A DNA stretch of 14,253 bases from an uncultured Bacteroidales bacterium (lineage in GTDB: Bacteria > Bacteroidota > Bacteroidia > Bacteroidales > UBA932): positions 1-14,253 of the forward strand of contig ONYJ01000091.1 of NCBI GenBank assembly GCA_900322025.1, read 5' to 3'. Position numbers and translations under genes: made by a program. A model generated the notes under the pieces. That model saw only the letters and a program-made list of their open reading frames with translations. It was not told the DNA's origin and ran no database searches. Positions 1 through 7,846 of the stretch are shown here, in pieces (position 1 is the first letter of the stretch; every line of letters begins with the position of its first letter).

Positions 1-1162
1 CTACTTCTGGATTATATACTGGAACATCTTTAAGCGGCTCTACATTGATACCATAGAGAATATTAGCGGCATAGAATATACCATCTCTAACATTTTCCAT
101 TCTGAAATAAGGCTTGGTGAGACTCTCATCTAAGTCGAACTTGGCCTTTCTAACCCTTTCGGCATAGTAGAACCAATCCCATGGTTCAATCTTGCTGCCG
201 GCTGGGAGCATTCCTGCCTTAATATCTTCGTCCATGATTTTTTGCATATCATAGACTTCTTCTTTGGCTTTCTTAACAGCGGCTGCTATCACTTCATTTA
301 AAAAGGCATCTACGGTTTGAGGTGTGCGGGCCATTTTATTGTCTAATTGATATGTGGCAAAATTTGCAAAACCGAGTAAATTGGCTTTTTTAGCCTTGAG
401 CTTGAGAATTTTTAGACAGTTCTCTTTATTGTCGTAGTTGTCGGAATGATTAGCACGGTTTGAATAAGCTTCAAACATAGCCTTTCTTCTTTCTCTGTCT
501 GAGCAGTTTGTCATCTCATCTGAATAGGCAGAAATAGGAATGCCGAACTCTTCCTTAAAAGCATTGTTTTGAGCGAGCAAATTGTTGCCGAATTCATGCT
601 GAATGCTTGAGAGCTGCTGGTTTATAGAGGCAAGTTCTTCCTGCTCTTTTGCAGAGAGAGCTACACCGTTTCTGGTAAAGGCTTGATAGAGTTTTTTCAG
701 AACCATCTGTTGCTCTCTGTTCAAAGCAGATTGATCTGCCTCATATATAGCCTTAACTCTTTCAAAGAATTTCTTGTTCATGAAAATCTCGTCGTTATGA
801 ACAGTAAGCAGTTCGCTTGCAGTCTTTTCTACTTCGTTCAACGCAGTATCTGCATCTGTTTCTGCAAGGTTGTAAAGAACACCCGTAACCTTTGCGATCA
901 AGCCTCCGGAAAGTTCATAGGCAGCAATAGTGTTCTCAAAGGTAGGGGCCTGCGGATTGTCTATAATGGCAGCAATTTCTTGTTTTTGCTCTTGTATGCC
1001 TTGTTTTATAGCCGGCAGATAGTGCTCGATCTTTATCTGGCCGAAAGGCGGTATGCCATAAGGAGTATTCCACTCCGTTAGGAAAGGGTTCTGTTGCCGT
1101 GTGCAGGAAATAGTTGCCATAAGCAATATGGTAATAAGTAAAATAGATGTTTTAGTTTTCAT
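1..1162 (-). CDS. dcp: M3-family peptidyl-dipeptidase (Dcp-type), lipoprotein, N-terminal part only
   Basis: Read by hand on the minus strand: an open frame of 387 codons from an ATG at 1162 to the left window edge, with no stop. The N-terminus is a short lysine-bearing signal sequence ending in MATISC, so Cys20 is a plausible lipidation site, although Thr at -3 is not the classical lipobox residue. The next stretch (NPFLTEWNTPYGIPPFGQIK, then EHYLPAI and PTFENTI) is the characteristic N-terminal signature of Bacteroidetes Dcp/oligopeptidase A-like M3 metallopeptidases. These enzymes remove dipeptides or cut short peptides using a zinc HExxH site. That site lies in the C-terminal half of the roughly 700-residue family and is outside this window, so catalytic competence cannot be judged. 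The gene lies 35 bases after the phosphoesterase gene on the same strand. I saw no promoter or terminator hairpin in that gap, so read-through from the Bat operon is possible. Confidence 0.9.
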   Translation of the reverse strand, partial: MKTKTSILLITILLMATISCTRQQNPFLTEWNTPYGIPPFGQIKIEHYLPAIKQGIQEQKQEIAAIIDNPQAPTFENTIAAYELSGGLIAKVTGVLYNLAETDADTALNEVEKTASELLTVHNDEIFMNKKFFERVKAIYEADQSALNREQQMVLKKLYQAFTRNGVALSAKEQEELASINQQLSSIQHEFGNNLLAQNNAFKEEFGIPISAYSDEMTNCSDRERRKAMFEAYSNRANHSDNYDNKENCLKILKLKAKKANLLGFANFATYQLDNKMARTPQTVDAFLNEVIAAAVKKAKEEVYDMQKIMDEDIKAGMLPAGSKIEPWDWFYYAERVRKAKFDLDESLTKPYFRMENVRDGIFYAANILYGINVEPLKDVPVYNPEV

Positions 1163-1197
1163 AGGTATATGTAATGTTGTTATTTATTATTTCGTTT

Positions 1198-3285
1198 TTA
1201 CGCAACTTTTCTATAGAACTTTTTACTGCAACTTTCATACTCCAAAAGCAGCACTACTCCATCCATTGTACTAACTAACAATTGATTAGCACCAAGAGGA
1301 AGTGCGTAATTAACAAGAGCTTCAGAAATATAGTGTTGCCAAGCTACTGAGCCATCGGCACAATTGAGGGCAAATACCCCACCCCTCGATGTGCAAACAA
1401 ACAAAAGCCCTTTACCATCCTTCCCAACATTATCTACCACGCTTATAGGAGAAGGACCTATGTCGTATTTTATTTCCGCTAAAGTTTGCCAGGCCATAAC
1501 TTCCGGAGCTGCAATCTTTAAAGGAAATTCGCCACTTGATTTTTGCTGTTCTGCAATAACTTTTTCTATCTTCTCTATAGAGTAAGCTCTTACAGTATCT
1601 TTCATAGATTTGATATAGTAGCTATCAAGGTCTGGAGAAATGCCTATAGCCTCTCTGCCACCGTAAATTTCTGAAAGTTGCTGCCCTGTTTTGGCATCTA
1701 TTGCATAACTGACTCTGTTTGGAACCACCACAAATATCTTACCCTTAGATTTAACAGGCCAAACCTGAGCCGGAGAGTAATTGCGGAAACTTCCGGCTAT
1801 ATTCCATTCCCACTGCTTCTTTCCGGTCTTTGTATTAAATGAATACAGGCTGTTACCCCAATCGCCAATTACAACTTGCTCGTTATCTACATACGGTCGA
1901 GATACAACAAAACCATTCATCTTGTCGTAACTCCACTTTAATTTACCATTAGCCAGATTTATAGCCCGAAAGATACCATCCGAAGCCCCTATATAAACAA
2001 CACCATCGTATATATTGGCCGAGCCCAATACAGATTTATTACACTTGAATTTCCAACGCAACCTACCATCCTTAGGATTTAAGCAATATATATAACTATC
2101 AGAACTACCCACAACTACATAATCGGCATACACCGCAGGCGTAGAAAATGTTTTGCCTTCTGTCTGAAAACTCCATTTTTTGCTGCCGGTTAGAGCGTCT
2201 AACCCGTATATCATGCCGGCTTCATCTGCAAAAATTACCACATCACCCTCTGCTACACCTTTCTTCACAGATGGTATTGCATTAAAGCCTTTCTTAGGGT
2301 AAATCTGATTTGTTTTGCTGTAAATAGCCGCCGCAGAGCCTATATCTGCTCCGTTTTCAAACCTCCATACTTCTCTAACATTTGGAAAACGAGTATTAAA
2401 ATCATTTACAGGATGAGGGTAAGTTACATTGCTCGGATAAGGTTTTCCATTGCTCATCCTCAGCGTAAACCATATATCTCCCGCAGAATCTCTACCCACA
2501 ATTTTATCTCTGAAGGTAATTACAGACCCCTTGATTTCTGCAACCACATACCCAATTTCTTTCTTTGGTGTAGCAAGTTGCGAACGTATTATCACCCCTG
2601 GCAAACCCTCATAATCCATAGGTTTATCTACATGCCAATGGCCCGAAAACACCAACTGGGTATTTTTTGTTTTCAGAAGTTCTATAACCTTATCGTACTG
2701 AAGAAGAGAGGTATCTAAAGGATAGTGATTGGCAAAGAAAAGGGGCTGGTCGTCCGGTAATTTTCTAAGTTGCTCCTCTAACCAAACCATACTTTCCTTG
2801 GGCACAAGTGCCGGAGCCATTCTTATATTCGGCCCACAGGGAGTTCCTATAAATTTATATCCACCTGCCTCAAACTCATATCTTTCATAGCCAAAGATCT
2901 GGCTAAAAGAATTGGTACCGCTCTCGCTCCATGTATTATCGTGATTCCCCGGTATTATAAACCAAGGAACTTTCAGCTTGCTCAAAATAGACTTGGCAGA
3001 TTCCAGTTCATTATCATAACCAAAATTGGCTATATCGCCATTTATCATTACAAATTGAATCTCCGGATTTTTGTTGATATCTTCTACGCACGCTGCCGTA
3101 CTCTTCTCGCTTGGAGCACCTACAGAGATATGAATATCGCTCATCAGAGCAAACTTTATGCTCCCGTCTGGCTTGGCAGGAATGTTTACCCCACTATAAG
3201 TTCCATTATTAAAAGTCTGAGAGTACAATAAGCCGCTGGTAGCTACAAGAACCACCATAGCAGCAAAAAACTTTCTGAAATTCAT
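1198..3285 (-). CDS. Secreted metallophosphoesterase fused to a PQQ-type beta-propeller
   Basis: A 695-residue protein with a signal peptide (1-23, cleavage near LLYSQ). Residues about 43-260 are a calcineurin-like metallophosphoesterase with every metal-ligand motif visible: D50-x-H52, G83-D84, G113-N114-H115-D116, N186-H187 and G215-H216-W217-H218. Residues about 345-690 hold repeated PQQ/WD-like blades of the form Y-x-L-(x)n-G-x-x-x-W (YGLDALTGSKKWSF, YCLNPKDGRLRWKF, RAINLANGKLKWSY, YSFNTKTGKKQWEW, FALNCADGSVAWQH), about seven in all, which fits one closed propeller. PQQ-like repeats of this kind are often structural and do not by themselves show cofactor binding. The protein should act in the periplasm or outside the cell as a phosphoesterase of unknown substrate. 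It starts 11 bases after batE, so it is probably the last or second-last gene of the Bat operon. It is not one of the standard Bat proteins. Confidence 0.88.
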   Translation of the reverse strand: MNFRKFFAAMVVLVATSGLLYSQTFNNGTYSGVNIPAKPDGSIKFALMSDIHISVGAPSEKSTAACVEDINKNPEIQFVMINGDIANFGYDNELESAKSILSKLKVPWFIIPGNHDNTWSESGTNSFSQIFGYERYEFEAGGYKFIGTPCGPNIRMAPALVPKESMVWLEEQLRKLPDDQPLFFANHYPLDTSLLQYDKVIELLKTKNTQLVFSGHWHVDKPMDYEGLPGVIIRSQLATPKKEIGYVVAEIKGSVITFRDKIVGRDSAGDIWFTLRMSNGKPYPSNVTYPHPVNDFNTRFPNVREVWRFENGADIGSAAAIYSKTNQIYPKKGFNAIPSVKKGVAEGDVVIFADEAGMIYGLDALTGSKKWSFQTEGKTFSTPAVYADYVVVGSSDSYIYCLNPKDGRLRWKFKCNKSVLGSANIYDGVVYIGASDGIFRAINLANGKLKWSYDKMNGFVVSRPYVDNEQVVIGDWGNSLYSFNTKTGKKQWEWNIAGSFRNYSPAQVWPVKSKGKIFVVVPNRVSYAIDAKTGQQLSEIYGGREAIGISPDLDSYYIKSMKDTVRAYSIEKIEKVIAEQQKSSGEFPLKIAAPEVMAWQTLAEIKYDIGPSPISVVDNVGKDGKGLLFVCTSRGGVFALNCADGSVAWQHYISEALVNYALPLGANQLLVSTMDGVVLLLEYESCSKKFYRKVA

Positions 3286-3296
3286 ATCTTTAGGCT

Positions 3297-4058
3297 TTAA
3301 ATAATTTCTATGTCGGAACCCTTTATCCAGCCCTGTCGCCCATCGGCAATCTCTATCTTGTACCAGTTCTGCACAACCTCAAGGATTTTGACCTTTGTTC
3401 CCTCATGAAGCACAAACAGACTATTACCACCAGCCGCCGGTGAGCTCTTAACACTCCCTATATTCTCCACAATCACAGCATATTCTTTTGATTCTGCCTT
3501 TTTTGCAAGAGACACCGAAAACATCCACGCCCCCAATACAGCAAGAAAAACAACTATGCCCGCAACAAAAAACAATCTTCTGGAAGAAGACTTTCGTGCA
3601 AAGGAATACAAGAAAAGTAACACTAATCCTGCCAGCAGAAATATCAGCGACAAAACAGCCCACATATCAGACGATAGCGAGTTTCTCAAAGACCCTACCC
3701 AATCTGTAAGAATAAAACCCGGAACAGCATCTATTTTATCTATAGTCATAGACTCAGACAACTTTAGATTATGCTTGATATCGTTGTCGGACGGATTGAG
3801 TTTCAAAGCTCGTTCGTAATTAAGGATAGCCTTGCCTATCACCCCTTTACGAAAATACGCATTGCCAATATTATAGTATAGCGAAGAAGACTCCTGTCCA
3901 GCCTCGGCTATGTTTTCATAAGCCGTAATAGCCTCCTCAAAATTACCTGCTGAATAAGCCTCCTCTGCCCTACGCCACAACTCTGAGTAATCTTGAGCCA
4001 AAGCCAAATTCAAGGCAAGAACTACAAAAGCGAAAACAGAAAATATTTTTTTCATCAT
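3297..4058 (-). CDS. batE: BatE: TPR and SH3-like membrane protein
   Basis: A 253-residue protein ending the classical Bat block. Visible order: signal peptide (1-22, ending ALAQ); TPR units at about 24-100 (LYYNIGNAYFRKGVIGKAIL, YERALKLNPSD); a linker; two transmembrane helices at about 132-152 and 162-183; and a bacterial SH3-like domain at about 192-253 (VKSSP, LHEGTKVKILE, NWYKIEIADGRQGWIKGSDI). This layout matches BatE of Bacteroidetes. The family is known by association with aerotolerance operons and has no established biochemical activity. By topology the TPR and SH3 parts should both face the periplasm, fit for protein or cell-wall contacts. The start has an AAAGGA sequence 5 bases upstream. 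The ATG is followed by a second ATG, so the true start could be one codon later. It begins 9 bases after batD. Confidence 0.9.
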   Translation of the reverse strand: MMKKIFSVFAFVVLALNLALAQDYSELWRRAEEAYSAGNFEEAITAYENIAEAGQESSSLYYNIGNAYFRKGVIGKAILNYERALKLNPSDNDIKHNLKLSESMTIDKIDAVPGFILTDWVGSLRNSLSSDMWAVLSLIFLLAGLVLLFLYSFARKSSSRRLFFVAGIVVFLAVLGAWMFSVSLAKKAESKEYAVIVENIGSVKSSPAAGGNSLFVLHEGTKVKILEVVQNWYKIEIADGRQGWIKGSDIEII

Positions 4059-4067
4059 AACATTCCT

Positions 4068-5951
4068 TTACAATTTGTTCTCGAATATGGAAATCAACTC
4101 CACAGCCTTGTTATACTGAGCATCCATTGCCCCTGCTGCACCCTCCGGAGAATAGCGCACCATCTCGCAATCATCTAATAGAGAAATCAGAGCAGCTACA
4201 TCGTCTTGAGCTATACTCTTAGACAACAGGGTTTCTTGAATAACATCTCTTTGTAAATCAGACTGTTGAATAGACAGTTTATCTGCCGTATAGCCTAACA
4301 ATGCCTTGTGCAACTCTTCATAGAATTCCTGTACTTTACTCTGGCCGAGATATGTTTGAGCAAGTTTAAGTCTTTGCCTTGCAACTTTATTTGCCTTGCG
4401 GTTGCGCGTTCTTACAACATCTTTTCTCAGTGCCATCTTATTAGCCATCAGCTTTCGCACAACAAAGAAAAGTGCAATTAAAACAGCAACAATAATGTAA
4501 TAAAGCCAACTGAAACTTAGAAAATTATTTTTGGTAGCAAACGGAGCAGCAGTTTTAATATATCGTATATCTTCTCCAAGGTTTCCCACAGACTTCTGGG
4601 CAGATGGTATATACATTCCGCCTGTATTGGCATTCGAGCCTTTACCAACTTTTATTGTAATGGTATCGGTAGTGAGAGTACGATACTGCCTCTTAGATAA
4701 ATCAAAATAGGTGTATTGTACAGGAGGTATTGTATAAACTCCTTCTCCTCGTGGAATAAACGGATATTCAATTATCTTCTTACCGGTATAACCCTCATTG
4801 GAAACCGAGAAATTGTTAGTAGATTTAGCATCATATCTCTCGAAATCCGGAGGTAATTCAACTATAGGACTCTCTATGAGGTTAAGATTGCCGCCACCGG
4901 ACAATTCCACTATCAGAGAAGCTGCCTCATTTGCATTAAGGCTGTCTTTAGTGAGTCGCGATGTCATGGAAAGTCTTCCTACCCCTCCTCCAAACGATGA
5001 CGGGGCTCCGGCTGGCAAGTCCGACACATGTACCCTAAGTCTGCCTGTAGATAAACGCTTCTTTACCACGGAGTAGGAGTCCATATCAAACAAGTCGTCC
5101 AGAATACTGCGAGAGCGCTGCGGACTGTCCATAACCTGAACCTGACAAAGCATTTCGGCAGGGTCTATAGTCAGTTCGCCGGTTTGCTGAGGCATCAGTA
5201 TATAGCGGCGTATCAGGGCACTGTTGTATATCTGCTCTCCTACCTTCTCCCTCACAAAATTAAGATTCTGCGGTGCATCTGTTTCCTGACTCCAGAATCC
5301 ATTGAAGACCGGCCACTTAATATCTTCAAAACCAGCTATATTTGAGCGTGTGTATATTTTTAATGTAGCAACCACCGGCTCACCTTTTATAACTTTGGTC
5401 TTGCTCAAAGACATACGAAGAAACAAATCGGCTTTGCCGTACGAAATTCCAGGGTCGTTATCATACTGCGCCGAAGCAGACGACTGAGGTTGAGGTTGAG
5501 ATTGAGATTGAGGTTGAGCTTGCGAAGACGACTGCTGTGTATTCTGAGAATACTGCTGCTGGCTGCCCTTCACTACCTCTATGGTCATAGGCTGGGTGGT
5601 ATAAACGGTGCCGTCTATTTCGGCACTGGCAGAAGAGATTGTTATAGACTCCTGATCAGAAGCTTCCAATACAAAAGTATAGGTAACATTATAGGAAGAA
5701 GTTCGCTTGCCATTTATAATGGAAGTATATCTGGAGGTAGAGGTAGAAGGTCCGGCTATTACATCCGCTCCCGTAATAGAAGGACGATTAAAGGAAGCCA
5801 CCTCTCCGCTGGCGGTATATTTAAGCAAAAAACGTTCTCCCTGTCCTACAACATTAGGTGCCTCGGCCTTAAAGGTATTCTGCGCCCAACCGCAAACAAC
5901 TGCTAACAAAAAGCAGAGCGTCAACACCGTTTTCAAAAAACATCTTTTCAT
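4068..5951 (-). CDS. batD: BatD: periplasmic beta-domain protein with a membrane anchor
   Basis: A 627-residue protein with a signal peptide (1-24, ending GWAQ), then beta-rich domains beginning TFKAEAPNVVGQGERFLLKY. This opening is typical of BatD, the oxygen-tolerance family. A glutamine/serine-rich linker occupies about 130-160. Further Ig-like beta segments run to about 440 (PVVATLKIYTRSNI, PFIPRGEGVYTIPPVQYTYF). One transmembrane helix lies at about 482-499. A basic stretch follows (RKLMANKMALRKDVVRTRNR), then a cytoplasmic helical domain (about 520-627: FYEELHKALLGYTADKL, ALISLLDDCEMVRYSPEG). The large part should therefore be periplasmic and the C-terminal helices cytoplasmic. The molecular role is unknown; the operon context suggests it is a subunit or partner of the BatA/BatB VWA assembly. 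It lies 22 bases after the batB-batC frame and 9 before batE. Confidence 0.92.
   Translation of the reverse strand: MKRCFLKTVLTLCFLLAVVCGWAQNTFKAEAPNVVGQGERFLLKYTASGEVASFNRPSITGADVIAGPSTSTSRYTSIINGKRTSSYNVTYTFVLEASDQESITISSASAEIDGTVYTTQPMTIEVVKGSQQQYSQNTQQSSSQAQPQSQSQPQPQSSASAQYDNDPGISYGKADLFLRMSLSKTKVIKGEPVVATLKIYTRSNIAGFEDIKWPVFNGFWSQETDAPQNLNFVREKVGEQIYNSALIRRYILMPQQTGELTIDPAEMLCQVQVMDSPQRSRSILDDLFDMDSYSVVKKRLSTGRLRVHVSDLPAGAPSSFGGGVGRLSMTSRLTKDSLNANEAASLIVELSGGGNLNLIESPIVELPPDFERYDAKSTNNFSVSNEGYTGKKIIEYPFIPRGEGVYTIPPVQYTYFDLSKRQYRTLTTDTITIKVGKGSNANTGGMYIPSAQKSVGNLGEDIRYIKTAAPFATKNNFLSFSWLYYIIVAVLIALFFVVRKLMANKMALRKDVVRTRNRKANKVARQRLKLAQTYLGQSKVQEFYEELHKALLGYTADKLSIQQSDLQRDVIQETLLSKSIAQDDVAALISLLDDCEMVRYSPEGAAGAMDAQYNKAVELISIFENKL
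5485..5520 (-). repeat. Hexanucleotide repeat coding the Gln/Ser/Pro linker of BatD
   Basis: Six adjacent 6-base units read TGAGGT, TGAGGT, TGAGAT, TGAGAT, TGAGGT, TGAGCT on the plus strand. On the coding strand they give alternating CAA with CCT, TCT or GCT codons, i.e. the QAQPQSQSQPQPQ part of BatD near residues 144-156. The length is a multiple of three, so gain or loss of units would keep the batD frame. It looks like a flexible periplasmic linker made by replication slippage. Confidence 0.75.
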
Positions 5952-5973
5952 ATACTGAATTGCTCTCGCAAAT

Positions 5974-7836
5974 TTACCAATTCTTATCTTTTTTCTTGCT
6001 TTTAATGGCAGCGGCTTTTGCCTTCTTTACTTTTTCCTGAGTCTGCCTCTCTTTATCTTGAATAGCCTGTAGCATCTGGGCAGCAGCCTGCGAACTCAAC
6101 TGTTGTTTCTGCTGTCCACCTCCCTGCGGCTGATTCTGATTTTTGTTCTGGTCCTGATTCTGGTCTTGGTTTTGGTCCTTGTTCTGGTCCTTGTTCTGGT
6201 CCTGATTCTGGTCCTTGTTCTGGTCCTGACTCTGGTCCTTGTTCTGGTCCTGATTCTGGTCCTTGTTCTGGTCCTTGTTCTGGTCTTGGTTCTGATCTTG
6301 GTTCTGCTGGTTCTCAAGCATCTTTTTAGCATAGGCATAATTTGCCTTAGCTGTTAAATCTGCCGGATTTCTTATAAGAGATTGCTTATATGCCTCAAGT
6401 GCCTTATCATACTGCTTCTGAGATAAAAACAAATTTCCTAAGTTAAAGAAATACTTAGATGCTGAAGTGCTTTTACCCTGCATTTTGAGCATAGGGTCTT
6501 CTTTCTTTACCATAGACTTCACGTCTTGTTTGGGAAGAGAGGTGTGTGTTCCTTTCAAATCCGGGGCAAATGGCATCTGAGCAACAGTATCTGCTACACC
6601 TGTATAAGCCTTTAGTGCACCATCCACATCGTTCATTCTAAAAAGAGTGTTGCCTAAATTATAATTTCCGGCAACAGAAACCGAATCCTTTAACAAACCC
6701 TTCCTGTACTCCACTTCTGCCTTTTTAAAATCGCCATCCTTAAAATACCTGTTGCCCTTACGCACTTCTTTCTTATCTGCCTGCCCAAAACTTTGAGTTA
6801 CAGATAAAAGCACAAGCAATCCCACGGCAAATAATTTCTTTTTCATTTTTTTATCCCCTATAAGAAACTCTAAAAAGAAGAAAAACAATGCTATCCCCAA
6901 AAAATACATAAACTGCTCATTATATTCTTCAAAGGCCACTTCCTGATAGGATGTTTTTTTAAGTTCTCTGATTTTTTCTACAATATCTCCAAGTCCAAAA
7001 TTAGTATCAGAAGCCCTCACATAGATTCCTCCTCCGGCTTCTGCTATACTCCTAAGAGTTTCTTCGTCTAATTTTGTTACTACTATCTGCCCGTCTTTGT
7101 CTTTCATCAATCCGCCGCCATCTTCCTGAATAGGTTCTCCCTTAGGAGTTCCAACGCCTATACAATAGACATTTATACCGGCCTCTTTAACCGCAGCAGC
7201 CACTTCTATCGGGTCGTCTTCATGGTTTTCTCCATCGCTGATAACCACTATAGCCTTATTGCCGGTCTCTTGCATACCTTGCTCAGAAAAACTTTGTGCG
7301 CAAGTCATAATAGCACTACCTATGGCTGTTCCCTGCACCGGTACAGAAGCAGTGTTTATACCGGAAAGAAACAATTTAGCAGAAACATAATCGGCTGTAA
7401 TAGGTATCTGCACAAAAGACTCCCCTGCAAAAATCACGAGCCCTATACGGTCTGAATGTAGCCTGTCCATAAGCCGAGACAAATCCATCTTGGCCCTTTC
7501 TAAACGATTAGGCGAGTAATCTCTGGCCTTCATGGAATTAGACACGTCTAAGGCTATCATTATTTCGGAACCGGTGTTGCTCGATTCTCTGAGTTTTGCA
7601 CCTATCATAGGACGCGACAAACCAAGCATAAGAAACAACCAGCCCAAACTAAAGCATGTCAGACGCAACCAACCCTTAGCCCTACTTCTCTCGGGCATCA
7701 GAGCTTCTATAACAGATAGCTCGCCAAACCTTTTCAGCCTCTTGTTTCTACCTCTGATATACAGAGCGTAAAACAAATAGAATAAAGGTATAGCAAAAAT
7801 AAAAATCAAAAATATAGGTCTGCCAAACTGCATCAT
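5974..7836 (-). CDS. batB-batC: BatB (VWA) and BatC (TPR) in one continuous frame
   Basis: A 620-residue frame that corresponds to two proteins. Residues 1-330 are BatB: transmembrane helices at about 8-26 and 57-74, a VWA domain with a full metal-ion-dependent adhesion site (D97-x-S99-x-S101, T170, D201), and a C-terminal helix at about 309-326. Residues 331-620 are BatC: MKKKLFAVGLLVLLSV, a signal peptide with a likely cut after QSFG; TPR units (about 354-412 and 460-506); a long Q/D/N/K repeat (about 510-570); and a basic helical tail. 330 and 290 residues are normal sizes for the separate proteins. The junction carries seven A (GAT AAA AAA ATG). One A fewer would give GAT AAA AAA TGA, ending BatB and overlapping the BatC ATG. 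AGGGG sits 8 bases before that ATG (6846). A real fusion, slippage or a one-base sequence error all remain possible. BatA lies 10 bases upstream. The frame opens with two Met codons, so its start could be 7836 or 7833. Confidence 0.88.
   Translation of the reverse strand: MMQFGRPIFLIFIFAIPLFYLFYALYIRGRNKRLKRFGELSVIEALMPERSRAKGWLRLTCFSLGWLFLMLGLSRPMIGAKLRESSNTGSEIMIALDVSNSMKARDYSPNRLERAKMDLSRLMDRLHSDRIGLVIFAGESFVQIPITADYVSAKLFLSGINTASVPVQGTAIGSAIMTCAQSFSEQGMQETGNKAIVVISDGENHEDDPIEVAAAVKEAGINVYCIGVGTPKGEPIQEDGGGLMKDKDGQIVVTKLDEETLRSIAEAGGGIYVRASDTNFGLGDIVEKIRELKKTSYQEVAFEEYNEQFMYFLGIALFFFFLEFLIGDKKMKKKLFAVGLLVLLSVTQSFGQADKKEVRKGNRYFKDGDFKKAEVEYRKGLLKDSVSVAGNYNLGNTLFRMNDVDGALKAYTGVADTVAQMPFAPDLKGTHTSLPKQDVKSMVKKEDPMLKMQGKSTSASKYFFNLGNLFLSQKQYDKALEAYKQSLIRNPADLTAKANYAYAKKMLENQQNQDQNQDQNKDQNKDQNQDQNKDQSQDQNKDQNQDQNKDQNKDQNQDQNQDQNKNQNQPQGGGQQKQQLSSQAAAQMLQAIQDKERQTQEKVKKAKAAAIKSKKKDKNW
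6127..6309 (-). repeat. Tandem repeat coding the Q-D-Q-N-K-D tract of BatC
   Basis: About 180 bases of imperfect tandem repeats with a 6- and 12-base rhythm (plus strand units such as TTGTTCTGGTCC and TGATTCTGGTCC) encode residues 510-570 of the BatB-BatC frame, built from QDQN and KDQN units. The tract is hydrophilic and probably disordered, between the TPR region and the basic C-terminus. Single-base drift among units (TCTTGG, ACTCTGG) shows it is not fresh duplication throughout. Most unit changes would be frame-neutral. The tract creates long artefact frames on both strands (a Leu/Val-only one and an Arg/Thr-only one). Confidence 0.85.
6844..6859 (-). promoter_or_regulatory. Probable internal ribosome binding site and start of BatC, with A7 run
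   Basis: On the minus strand AGGGG (6859-6855) lies 8 bases before an ATG (6846-6844) that opens the signal peptide of BatC. Between them is T followed by six A, and the A of ATG makes seven. The spacing equals that of the strong AGGAGG site before batA. This supports independent translation of BatC even though the upstream frame runs through without a stop. Confidence 0.6.
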
Positions 7837-7846
7837 AACATTCTGT

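Noticed and set aside
683..1081. Plus-strand 132-codon frame
   Set aside because: It lies antisense within the dcp coding region, which has clear family signatures; it has none itself.
5490..5906. Plus-strand 138-codon Arg/Leu-rich frame
   Set aside because: It is antisense to the start of batD and begins in the hexanucleotide repeat; this is a composition artefact.
6127..6309. Regular repeats considered as a CRISPR array
   Set aside because: The units are 6-12 bases with no spacers and lie fully inside a coding frame.
6096..6338. Minus-strand Arg/Thr repeat frame
   Set aside because: It is a shifted reading of the same BatC tandem repeat, with no family signature.
6103..6357. Plus-strand frame of almost only Leu and Val
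   Set aside because: It is the antisense reading of the BatC repeat tract. The low-complexity pattern and lack of any start context show it is an artefact.
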